This document shows, one piece after another, positions 1 through 7,056 of a stretch of DNA of 13,166 nucleotides. The stretch covers positions 1 to 13,166 of the forward strand of contig QCQS01000026.1 in assembly GCA_003212115.1 (NCBI GenBank). The letters are read 5' to 3'. Made by a program: the position numbers and the translations under genes. The notes beneath the pieces were generated by a model that saw only the letters and a program-made list of their open reading frames with translations, was not told the DNA's origin and did no database searches. Each line of letters begins with the position of its first letter. The first letter of the stretch is position 1. The DNA is from Prochlorococcus sp. AG-455-E15. GTDB taxonomy: Bacteria; Cyanobacteriota; Cyanobacteriia; PCC-6307; Cyanobiaceae.

Positions 1-591
1 TGCAGCAAGAACATTTACTAAATAATTTTTCCTCAAATTTAAATCTCTTAAAGATCTTCCAATAAATTCCTCTGGGACTGTTATTTCATCTATACCAGTT
101 TGATTATCTAGTTCCAATCTTTCGATTAGGTTTGGTCTTACTAGTTCTAAACCTAATCTTTCTCCTTGCATCCTAGATGGGAAAACAACTTTATCTGCAC
201 CTACTCTTTTTAACATTTTTTCGTGCAAGTCACTGGTAGCTCTCGCTATTACTCTTTTCACTTTGCTACCTTCACTATCCTTAGCAATAAGAGTAGTAGT
301 TATACTAGCTTCAATGGGTTCACTAATACCCACAACAACAGTATTCATTTCAAGAATTCCCGATTCCTTCATAGACTCTTCATCAGTACAATCTACAACT
401 CTCGCTTCTATCGAAGGTTCTAATTGCCTTAAATCATCAATAGCTTTTTCCGAATAATCTGCAGCCAAAACATCTGCACCATTACTAATAAGTTCTCTGC
501 AAACTGCGGTTCCAAATCTTCCAACGCCGACAACTGCAAAAGTGAGTGCTTCATTTTCTCTCTTTTGAGACCACTGCCACCAATCAGCCAT
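1..591 (-). CDS. ktrA: KtrA/TrkA-type K+ uptake regulatory subunit (RCK protein), 3' end outside window
   Basis: Cytoplasmic gating subunit of the Na+-dependent Ktr potassium uptake system; in this family an RCK_N ring binds nucleotide and controls the KtrB pore. The first 197 residues are present, starting MADWWQWSQKREN from ATG at 591. A Rossmann fold is visible: GVGRFG at residues 22-27 after a hydrophobic strand, and an acidic residue ending strand 2 (D45 in AADYS). The RCK_N part runs to about 150. From about 165 the sequence (TGIDEITVPEEFIGRSLRDL) looks like the start of an RCK_C/TrkA_C domain, cut by the window edge. Family members are usually about 220-240 residues, so only a few dozen residues should be missing. 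It lies 18 bases downstream of ktrB on the same strand, which supports co-transcription. No Shine-Dalgarno is visible. Identity is firm; the ligand (NAD(H) or ATP/ADP) cannot be told from sequence. Confidence 0.93.
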   Translation of the reverse strand, partial: MADWWQWSQKRENEALTFAVVGVGRFGTAVCRELISNGADVLAADYSEKAIDDLRQLEPSIEARVVDCTDEESMKESGILEMNTVVVGISEPIEASITTTLIAKDSEGSKVKRVIARATSDLHEKMLKRVGADKVVFPSRMQGERLGLELVRPNLIERLELDNQTGIDEITVPEEFIGRSLRDLNLRKNYLVNVLAA

Positions 592-609
592 AATAAAACT
601 CAGTCAATT

Positions 610-2013
610 CTAAACATATAGATCAGCCCTAGGATAGCCAATTCTCTTTTGTCTATCTATTCTACTCTTATAAAGAGCCTGCCAAAGTGCACTTAAAAGC
701 AAAAGGATCCCAAGTCTGCCCACGAACATACCCACAATAAGAATAAATTGACCAAAATGATTTAATTTTGCAGTTAAACCAATATCAAAACCAACTGTTG
801 CAAATGCAGATATGCAAGTGAACAGAATTTCTAGAAATGTAAAGGATTCTTTTTTAACAAAAGTATTAGTTGTACTAAGTAACATTGCCATTAAAAGAAC
901 AAAAAGCAAGGATCCAACTGTGATTCCAACTGCTTTTAGAATAACTTTATCTGAAATTAATCTATTGCTAATAATTACATCTTTCTGACCTCTTAAAGTT
1001 GATCTAGTTGCAGCCATTAAAGCAATAAATGTAGTTGTTTTTATTCCTCCACCAGTACCTCCGGTACTTGCTCCAATAAACATAAGTGTCATTAATAATA
1101 AGAGGCCCGTATCTGATATAGAGTTCAAAGAAATCGGAAAATTTGTAAAGCCTGCAGTTCTTGCACTTACTGTTTCGAAGATAGATGACATTAACCGTTC
1201 AAACAAATTTAAATCATTAAAAAATTGACTATTTAGCAATGATTCAGTGATAAAGAATCCTAGTGATCCAAACAATATTAAAGACAAACTTGTCCTAATA
1301 ACCAGTCTGGAATGAAGGCTTAATTTCCTATAAGAAAGATTTTTTTTATGACTCCAAATATCATCAATAACCCGCCAGCCCAATCCACCCATAACAATGA
1401 GAAAAACAAAAACACTATTCACCAAATAATTGGTTCTATAGTCTTGAAGACTATTTGACATTAACGAAAATCCTGCATTGTTATATGCAGAAATACTATG
1501 AAAAATCGAGGACCATAGTCTTTCCCAATTATTTTGAATATCTACAAATCCAAAAGAATATAAGACAATTGCGCCCAAGGATATGATACTAATCGCCGTA
1601 ATAGCAATGCTTTGAAAAGTTCGACCAATTCCTCCAACTCCAAATTCATCTAAAGTCTTTCCTTTGTCTAATCTAGTTCTGAGTTTTGTCCCCTTCACAA
1701 CAAACCCTTGTAAAAATGTTGTAATGGCCATTAATCCTAGACCACCTGATAAAAGCATAAAAGCTAAGAAAACTTGGCCAAAGAAATTTAAATCAACACC
1801 AATATCTATTATGGTTAAGCCGGTAACGGTTATAGCAGAAGTTGATGTAAAAAATGCTTCCCACAAACCAACCTTTGAAGATGAACATAATGGAGAACTC
1901 AAAATTAAAGTTCCAAGACAAATAATAAATAAACCTGTAACAATAGTAAATTGAGGTACAGATAGCTTTTTGTATGCATCTTTTAACTTATAAACTTTAC
2001 TTGTGAATTTCAC
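610..2013 (-). CDS. ktrB: KtrB/TrkH-family K+ transporter pore subunit
   Basis: Integral membrane pore of the Ktr K+ uptake system, 467 residues. It has the four-fold M1-P-M2 repeat of the family, with filter glycines in TVTGL (62-66), NNAGF (178-182), RTAGF (285-289) and ATVGF (405-409). The glycine-rich intramembrane gate loop of the third repeat is present (ASTGGTGGGIKTTTF, about 315-329), and the last repeat carries MFVGRLG (429-435). The start is GTG at 2013, only 4 bases after the stop of the DASS transporter gene. No in-frame ATG occurs before residue 87, so GTG is needed to keep the first helix and filter; translational coupling is likely. ktrA follows 18 bases downstream. KtrB-type pores are Na+-dependent in the characterised Vibrio and Synechocystis systems, which suits seawater. 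All key glycines are intact. Confidence 0.95.
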   Translation of the reverse strand: MKFTSKVYKLKDAYKKLSVPQFTIVTGLFIICLGTLILSSPLCSSSKVGLWEAFFTSTSAITVTGLTIIDIGVDLNFFGQVFLAFMLLSGGLGLMAITTFLQGFVVKGTKLRTRLDKGKTLDEFGVGGIGRTFQSIAITAISIISLGAIVLYSFGFVDIQNNWERLWSSIFHSISAYNNAGFSLMSNSLQDYRTNYLVNSVFVFLIVMGGLGWRVIDDIWSHKKNLSYRKLSLHSRLVIRTSLSLILFGSLGFFITESLLNSQFFNDLNLFERLMSSIFETVSARTAGFTNFPISLNSISDTGLLLLMTLMFIGASTGGTGGGIKTTTFIALMAATRSTLRGQKDVIISNRLISDKVILKAVGITVGSLLFVLLMAMLLSTTNTFVKKESFTFLEILFTCISAFATVGFDIGLTAKLNHFGQFILIVGMFVGRLGILLLLSALWQALYKSRIDRQKRIGYPRADLYV

Positions 2014-2017
2014 GATA

Positions 2018-3826
2018 TTACCCGTAATTTAAAATTATCAATGCCGGTACTGTAAAAGACATTATAAGTGTTAATCCAGCTCCGTATTTTGCGATATCAA
2101 AAAACCTATATCTTCCAGGACCATAAACCATTAAATTTGTTTGATAACCCATTGGAGTCAAGAAAGATTGACTAGCACCAAATAAAACAAGCATTATTAA
2201 AGCACTTGGTGAAATCCCTAAAACATTTGAGAATTCAATAGCAACAGGCAAAATCAAAGCAACCGAAGCAGCATTACTTATAAATTGTGTAAGAATAACT
2301 GTCGATACAAAAATTAGGACTAGTGCAAAATACAGAGGCATTCCATTAAGGGCAAAATTTAGATTGACAGCAATTAAATCTGCTAATCCTGTTACTTGCA
2401 TAGCCACACTAAAACATGATAAGGACCCCAACAATAAAATGACGTCTAACCTAATTGATTTTTGAATCTCTGCAGGTCTTAAACATCCACAAGCAACCAT
2501 AGCAATTACTGCTAAAAGAACTGAACCTACTAATGGAATATTAGAAACCGCAGGCAAAACTACCATTCCTATTGCAATTGCAATTGATATAGGTTTTTTT
2601 ATCAAAAAAGGTAAGTCATCTTCGAATTGATCTAAAACAAGTAAATCATTACTAGCTTGCAAACCTCTTATTGAATCTAACGGTGCTTGCAATAATAAAA
2701 CATCTCCAGCCCTTAAAACAGCTTGACCTAATCTCTCCTGAACAGTTTGTTGACCTCTTCTTAATGCTAAAACCGTTGCATTATGACGCTGCCTAAATCT
2801 TAATTCTCTCAAACTTGCACCCGCTAGAGTTGAACCAGCTGGCAGCAGGGCTTCAAAGGTCTTAGTACCTTCATCATCTGAGAAAACATTAGCTGCATCG
2901 AAAGAAGTTTTGTTTTCTCCTAACAAAATGGTATGTTCCTGCTGCAATCTAAATAAGTCAGCTCTTGTAACTCGGATTATTAATCTATCATCCGGCTCAA
3001 TCTTTCTATCAGCCAAAGGAGGAAGAATAACTTTTCCATTTCGTTGCAATTCCAGAACATCAACGTCAAATCGTCTTTGCAATCTACTATTTCTGACAGA
3101 TTGTCCAACTAATTCTGAAGTAGAGGGAATAGTAACTTCAGTAAAATATATATTCATATCACCATTTTTAACAAACTCCTTCTCTCTTCCTCTATCTGGC
3201 AAAAGCATGTCAGAAACTAGAATCATATAGGTTGTACCTATAAGCCACACAGGAATTCCTATTGAAGTCAAACTAAATAATTCCAAAGCTCCATAACCTA
3301 ATTGTTGACTAATATCACTTACAAGAAGATTTACTGAGCTGCCTAATAATGTCAGAGTTCCACCGAGTAAAGTAGCAAAAGAAAGAGGTAATAAAACTTT
3401 TGATGGGGATATATTTCTTCGCTCGCACCAACTTTCAACTAAAGGTAACAAAGATGCCACTACTGGTGTATTAGGTACTATTCCAGATATTGGAGCAATC
3501 AAAAAAGCTATTAAAGAAATTAATTTCCTAGGAGTTTTTATTCTTTCAGAAGAAATCAATTCTCTTACTCTGTCTAAAGCACCACTTTTAAATAATGCAG
3601 AAGAAACTGCGAATAAACCCATAAGAGTAATTAAGGATGGGCTACCAAATCCAGCTAAAGCTTTTTCAGGAGAAAGGACACCTGTAGCTATGAATATTCC
3701 AACACATAACAAACCAGTCAATTCTGGCGCAATAGTATTTTTTATAAATAAAATTATTGACATTATTAAAACAACTACCGTTATAAACGCATCAAAATTA
3801 TTAATAATTACTGCAATTAAATTCAT
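2018..3826 (-). CDS. DASS/SLC13-family anion permease with two internal RCK_C (TrkA_C) domains, possibly a Na+/sulfate transporter
   Basis: A 602-residue membrane transporter. The N-terminal membrane half (about 1-210) carries the first substrate-site signatures VPNTP (117-121) and GSSVN (162-166). Two hydrophilic RCK_C-like domains follow, about 222-305 (around TIPSTSELVGQSVRNSRLQR) and about 322-398 (around LLPAGSTLAGASLRELRFRQ). The C-terminal membrane half (about 408-602) has ISNAAS (516-521) and GYQTN (560-564), followed by YGPGRYRFFD. This is the CitT/ArsB-superfamily layout with a central TrkA_C pair, as in the algal SAC1/SLT sulfate transporters and their cyanobacterial relatives. The gene is followed by ktrB after 4 bases and preceded by ndbB 49 bases upstream, with cysH (PAPS reductase) divergent beyond. 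Sulfate as substrate is an inference from family and context; dicarboxylate or another anion remains possible. Start is ATG at 3826. Confidence 0.88.
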   Translation of the reverse strand: MNLIAVIINNFDAFITVVVLIMSIILFIKNTIAPELTGLLCVGIFIATGVLSPEKALAGFGSPSLITLMGLFAVSSALFKSGALDRVRELISSERIKTPRKLISLIAFLIAPISGIVPNTPVVASLLPLVESWCERRNISPSKVLLPLSFATLLGGTLTLLGSSVNLLVSDISQQLGYGALELFSLTSIGIPVWLIGTTYMILVSDMLLPDRGREKEFVKNGDMNIYFTEVTIPSTSELVGQSVRNSRLQRRFDVDVLELQRNGKVILPPLADRKIEPDDRLIIRVTRADLFRLQQEHTILLGENKTSFDAANVFSDDEGTKTFEALLPAGSTLAGASLRELRFRQRHNATVLALRRGQQTVQERLGQAVLRAGDVLLLQAPLDSIRGLQASNDLLVLDQFEDDLPFLIKKPISIAIAIGMVVLPAVSNIPLVGSVLLAVIAMVACGCLRPAEIQKSIRLDVILLLGSLSCFSVAMQVTGLADLIAVNLNFALNGMPLYFALVLIFVSTVILTQFISNAASVALILPVAIEFSNVLGISPSALIMLVLFGASQSFLTPMGYQTNLMVYGPGRYRFFDIAKYGAGLTLIMSFTVPALIILNYG

Positions 3827-3875
3827 ACGAAACTTATTTAACTCAATATACCCAAAAACAAAATTTCAAAAAAGT

Positions 3876-5090
3876 TTAATTGGAATTATCTTTTTTAAGA
3901 AACTGTTTAAAAAAAGATTTTTTTTGGAATATCCATGAAGATGCAGATTTTAAGCTTTCAGTAATATCAGGCAACTTGGAAGCATATATTAGTCTTCTTG
4001 CCTCAAAAGCCAATTTCCCAGATAAAGTAATCCCAAGCCCGGAAATTGAAGCTTCGCCTATTCCTAAGCTAATCATTTCACCATTGTCTTTAAATTCAAA
4101 GGGTAGAGGATCCTTCCCTTGAATCAAAAGTTCCAAATTATTAGCCAGATGATTTCCCTCCTGCATAGCGACTTGAGCAGTTATAGGTAAATCCTCCATT
4201 CCTTCAATAACTGAAATATCGCCAATAGCAAAACAGTTTTTATATTTTTCTATTTGCAAATTATTATTAACTAAAATTCGTCCAAATTTTTTTGTTATTT
4301 GATCAGTTTCCAAGTAAGACAAATTAGGGGTCACGCCTGCAGTCCAAATAACAATATCTTTATCCAAAGAAGTTATTCCAGCCTCACTAGAAATACTAAT
4401 TTTAGTTTCTGAGACTTCTTTAACTATGGAATTCAAAAGAACGTTTATTTTTCTTTTTTCTAATGCCTTCTCTGCTTGCTCTCTATTAAAAATTTTGTTT
4501 TTATTGAGGATTTCATTTGATTTTTCTATTACATTAATTTCAAATTGGTCTGGAAATATATCTTTAATTTTGCAAGCCAACTCAATGCCAGAGGGACCAC
4601 CTCCAACTATAAATAACTTTTTATGCAACGCAGTATCTTGTGATTTTTTTAAAAAAGAATTTAATTTATTTAGATCGTGAACATCATTAAAAAAATAACA
4701 ATTTTCATCTATACCTTTTATAAAAAAACTATTTGGAATGGATCCTGTACAAATAACAAGATACTGATAACTTAATTTTAAATTGTCACTAAATTCAAGT
4801 ATATTTTCTTTGAAAGAAATTTTAGTCAAACAATTTCTTAAAAAAGTTATGCCAGCATCAGAAAAAATATTTGCAAATTTTGGAGTGGCTTCCCAACTTC
4901 TTATTTCTTTACTTAAAACTTCGTACATTAGGGGTTTAAATATAAAGTTAGTTTCAGAATCAACTACAAGAATCGGCAAAGAAGGATTAAGATTCTTTAA
5001 ATTCAAAGCAAATGTCATACCTGCAAAACCTGCTCCAACTATTACTATTGGTTTTTGTATTGATTTCATTAGAGAAATATTGTTATCCAT
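3876..5090 (-). CDS. ndbB: Type 2 NAD(P)H dehydrogenase (NDH-2), NdbB/NDC1-like
   Basis: Single-subunit, non-proton-pumping flavoprotein that passes electrons from NAD(P)H to membrane quinone; 404 residues. Two dinucleotide folds are visible. The FAD site has IVIVGAGFAG (16-24 region; GxGxxG at 19-24). The NAD(P)H site has FIVGGGPSGIE (160-170; GGGPSG at 163-168). The family motifs IWTAGVTPN (248-256), CFAIGDIS (286-293) and AQVAMQEG (305-312) are present. The C-terminus (about 375-404, SSWIFQKKSFFKQFLKK) is rich in Phe and Lys and looks like an amphipathic membrane-association helix. In Synechocystis an NdbB of this family is needed for phylloquinone synthesis, so a role in quinone maturation as well as respiration is possible. 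The gene lies upstream of the DASS-ktrBA genes on the same strand and is divergent from cysH. Start is ATG at 5090; Met8 (ATG at 5069) is the alternative. Confidence 0.9.
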   Translation of the reverse strand: MDNNISLMKSIQKPIVIVGAGFAGMTFALNLKNLNPSLPILVVDSETNFIFKPLMYEVLSKEIRSWEATPKFANIFSDAGITFLRNCLTKISFKENILEFSDNLKLSYQYLVICTGSIPNSFFIKGIDENCYFFNDVHDLNKLNSFLKKSQDTALHKKLFIVGGGPSGIELACKIKDIFPDQFEINVIEKSNEILNKNKIFNREQAEKALEKRKINVLLNSIVKEVSETKISISSEAGITSLDKDIVIWTAGVTPNLSYLETDQITKKFGRILVNNNLQIEKYKNCFAIGDISVIEGMEDLPITAQVAMQEGNHLANNLELLIQGKDPLPFEFKDNGEMISLGIGEASISGLGITLSGKLAFEARRLIYASKLPDITESLKSASSWIFQKKSFFKQFLKKDNSN

Positions 5091-5104
5091 AAATGTATTA
5101 TTAA

Positions 5105-5110
5105 ACTATA
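5105..5110 (-). promoter_or_regulatory. candidate -10 element for ndbB
   Basis: On the minus strand the hexamer TATAGT (from CGTATAGTTT) lies about 15 bases upstream of the ndbB ATG. It would place transcription start only some 8 bases before the start codon, a short but possible leader in such genomes. No convincing -35 hexamer is seen at the usual spacing. The 74-base ndbB/cysH intergenic region (5091-5164) must hold the promoters of both divergent genes. No NtcA-type GTA-N8-TAC site is present in it. Single weak motif; low confidence. Confidence 0.3.
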
Positions 5111-5164
5111 CGAATAATTTTTAAATTAAGCGAAATAACATTAAACGCATAACCGGATTCAAGA

Positions 5165-5887
5165 ATGATTGAAAAAATCCACAAAGATATTCAAACTAAC
5201 TTGAGGAAACATAATCAAGAGTTAGTAGATATGAATCCTCAAGAAATGCTTTCGTGGGGTTATGAAAAGTTTGATAATCAATTTGCTATTACAACAAGTT
5301 TTGGTATACAGTCATCAGTCCTTTTAGATATGGTCAGTAAATTATATCTACAAAAAAAAATCAAAATATTTTGGATAGATACAGGTTACCTGCCTCCTGA
5401 AACATACCATTACGCTGAAAAGCTTATTGATAATTTATCCTTAGAAGTTGAAGTTCTGCAAAGTGAATTATCTCCAGCAAGAATGGAGGCCAAATACGGA
5501 AAACTTTGGGAAACAAATAAAGAGAGTGATTTAGATAAGTATCATGAATTGAGAAAAATAAGACCTTTAGAAAGTGGTCTGGAAAAATATAATATTTCCT
5601 GCTGGGCAAGCGGAGTTAGATCAAGTCAAACAGACAATAGAAATAAAATGAAATTCCTCGACATAATTCGTAAAAGACTCTCTTTAAGACCTTTATTAAA
5701 TTGGACAAATAAAGATATTTATTATTATATGGAAGAGAATAATTTACCTGCCCATCCACTTTTTATCAAAGGTTATTCTTCTGTAGGAGATTGGCATTCA
5801 AGCAGTCCCGATGGTATTGAAACAAAGGGCAGAGATACAAGATTTGGGGGGATTAAACAAGAATGTGGAATACACACTAATAATTAA
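5165..5887 (+). CDS. cysH: Phosphoadenylyl-sulfate (PAPS) reductase, thioredoxin-dependent
   Basis: Reduces PAPS to sulfite in the cytoplasm for cysteine synthesis, 240 residues. Seen: the modified PP-loop TTSFGIQSSVLLD (43-55), WIDTGYLPPETYHYAEKL (70-87), SGVRSSQTDNR (149-159), RPLLNWTNKDI (175-185) and the C-terminal tail ending KQECGIHTNN with the catalytic ECGIH at 233-237 (C234). Only two cysteines exist (C146 and C234). The [4Fe-4S] cysteine pairs of APS reductases are absent, and the substrate loop reads SSVGDWHSS rather than the Cys-containing form. The enzyme is therefore of the PAPS, cluster-free type. Start is ATG at 5165, with no clear Shine-Dalgarno. coaX follows after 15 bases on the same strand. 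The gene is divergent from ndbB and the putative anion-permease cluster. Confidence 0.96.
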   Translation: MIEKIHKDIQTNLRKHNQELVDMNPQEMLSWGYEKFDNQFAITTSFGIQSSVLLDMVSKLYLQKKIKIFWIDTGYLPPETYHYAEKLIDNLSLEVEVLQSELSPARMEAKYGKLWETNKESDLDKYHELRKIRPLESGLEKYNISCWASGVRSSQTDNRNKMKFLDIIRKRLSLRPLLNWTNKDIYYYMEENNLPAHPLFIKGYSSVGDWHSSSPDGIETKGRDTRFGGIKQECGIHTNN

Positions 5888-5902
5888 AATGATCATAGAA
5901 TA

Positions 5903-6592
5903 ATGATCTCAGATATAAATTTTTTATTAGTAGGCAATAGTAGGCTTCATTGGGCAAAATATTCTAAAAATCGATCTAAATTCTTTCATACCGAGAAAGA
6001 GGGAAAAGTTCCCAAAAATATAGATCTTGATCAATTAATTTGGGCTTCTGTAGGTAAATTACCAAATTTTTTGCTGAAAAAAGAAAATGAGATAAAAACT
6101 AAAGATATTCATTTATCAAATCTTCCTGATTATTTTGGAATTGATAGAGCTCTTGCTTCTCTTGCAGCTCTAAAAATTATTGAAAACCCTTTAAAAAAAG
6201 ATTTTCTAATAGCAGATTTTGGAACAATATTATCGATAACAAAATTAAATTCAAATGGATCTATTATTGGAGGTCAACTTATTCCAGGTTTTCTAACACA
6301 ATTAAAATCAATGGAACAAAATACAAAAAATCTTAAAGTTCCAAAAAAATATGATATTCCGATCAAAGATTTTTTAATAAATACAGAAGAAGCAATTTTA
6401 AAAGGAGTAATCAACTCTCTTACTGGGGTGATTAATAGTTTATTTAATCCTGAAAACGATATTTTAGTAATCTGTGGTGGAGACTCTGAACTCCTAACAA
6501 AATCACTAAAGACTCAAAAAGAAAATATTATTAAAGCTCCTAATTTAGTTATGGAGGGAATGATTATTCACCACCTGACCATAAAAAATTAG
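5903..6592 (+). CDS. coaX: Type III pantothenate kinase
   Basis: Catalyses ATP-dependent phosphorylation of pantothenate, the first step of CoA synthesis. Length is 229 residues, slightly below the usual ~240-260. Family (ASKHA fold) features: an N-terminal nucleotide loop GNSRLHWA (11-18), GIDR (79-82), ADFGT (104-108) with the likely catalytic Asp D105, GGQLIPGF (123-130), a segment TEEAILKGVINSLTG (161-175), and ICGGDSELL (190-198). The first loop departs from the common DxGNT form: the position of its Asp is occupied by Leu9 (FLLVGNSR). GNSRLHW looks familiar to me from cyanobacterial CoaX proteins, but I cannot check conservation of the missing Asp. The gene follows cysH by 15 bases. Its TAG stop (6590-6592) overlaps the TAA stop of the convergent bcp gene within the tetranucleotide TTAG. 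Confidence 0.88.
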   Translation: MISDINFLLVGNSRLHWAKYSKNRSKFFHTEKEGKVPKNIDLDQLIWASVGKLPNFLLKKENEIKTKDIHLSNLPDYFGIDRALASLAALKIIENPLKKDFLIADFGTILSITKLNSNGSIIGGQLIPGFLTQLKSMEQNTKNLKVPKKYDIPIKDFLINTEEAILKGVINSLTGVINSLFNPENDILVICGGDSELLTKSLKTQKENIIKAPNLVMEGMIIHHLTIKN

Positions 6593-7056
6593 CTTAACTT
6601 AAGGTCTGCAATTATATGATCAGCCATTATTGCTGCTTTTACTTTTAAGTATATTTTTTCGATGTTACCATCAGTATCAATCAAAAAAGTATTTCTCATC
6701 ATTCCCATATATTCTTTTCCCATGAATTTTTTAAGTCCATAGCTATCGTAATCAGAAGAAACTTTAAAAGGTTCAGGATCAGTTAAAAGAATAAAAGGTA
6801 AATTAAATTTTTCTATAAACTTCTGATGAGAGGAGGCATTATCTTTACTAATACCGAGCACAACAATATTATTTTTTTGGAGCAAATCCCAATTCTCTTT
6901 AAAATTACAGGCTTCTTTAGTACATCCTGGAGTATTATCTTTTGGGTAAAAATATAGTATTATTCTTTTACCTTTAAAATCATTAAGAGAAACTTCTTTC
7001 TCAAAAGAATCTTTTAATTTAAATTCTGGTGCTTTGTCGCCAACCTTAAGAGCCAT
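6589..7056 (-). CDS. bcp: Peroxiredoxin Q / bacterioferritin comigratory protein (thiol peroxidase)
   Basis: Thioredoxin-dependent peroxidase that detoxifies H2O2 and organic hydroperoxides; 155 residues from MALKVGDKAPEF. Seen: ILYFYPKDNTPGCTKEAC with peroxidatic C45 and resolving C50, the five-residue spacing of atypical 2-Cys PrxQ/Bcp proteins; GISKDNASSHQKF in the next strand-helix; and RNTFLIDTDGNIEKIY toward the C-terminus. The frame stays open upstream to an ATG at 7092, but the extra 12 residues (MVFYIHTHSIIS) do not match the family N-terminus, so ATG at 7056 is chosen. The last base of this ATG (complement of 7056) is also the first base of a TTG that may start the divergent phosphopantetheinyl transferase. 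The 3' end shares TTAG with coaX. Confidence 0.95.
   Translation of the reverse strand: MALKVGDKAPEFKLKDSFEKEVSLNDFKGKRIILYFYPKDNTPGCTKEACNFKENWDLLQKNNIVVLGISKDNASSHQKFIEKFNLPFILLTDPEPFKVSSDYDSYGLKKFMGKEYMGMMRNTFLIDTDGNIEKIYLKVKAAIMADHIIADLKLS

Noticed and set aside
1664..1954. Plus-strand frame of 96 codons inside ktrB
   Set aside because: Antisense to conserved KtrB filter and helix sequence; no independent support.
5091..5164. NtcA-type or other nitrogen/sulfur operator between ndbB and cysH
   Set aside because: I looked for GTA-N8-TAC and obvious dyads. The only GTA...TAC pair has 11 bases between halves, so it does not fit.
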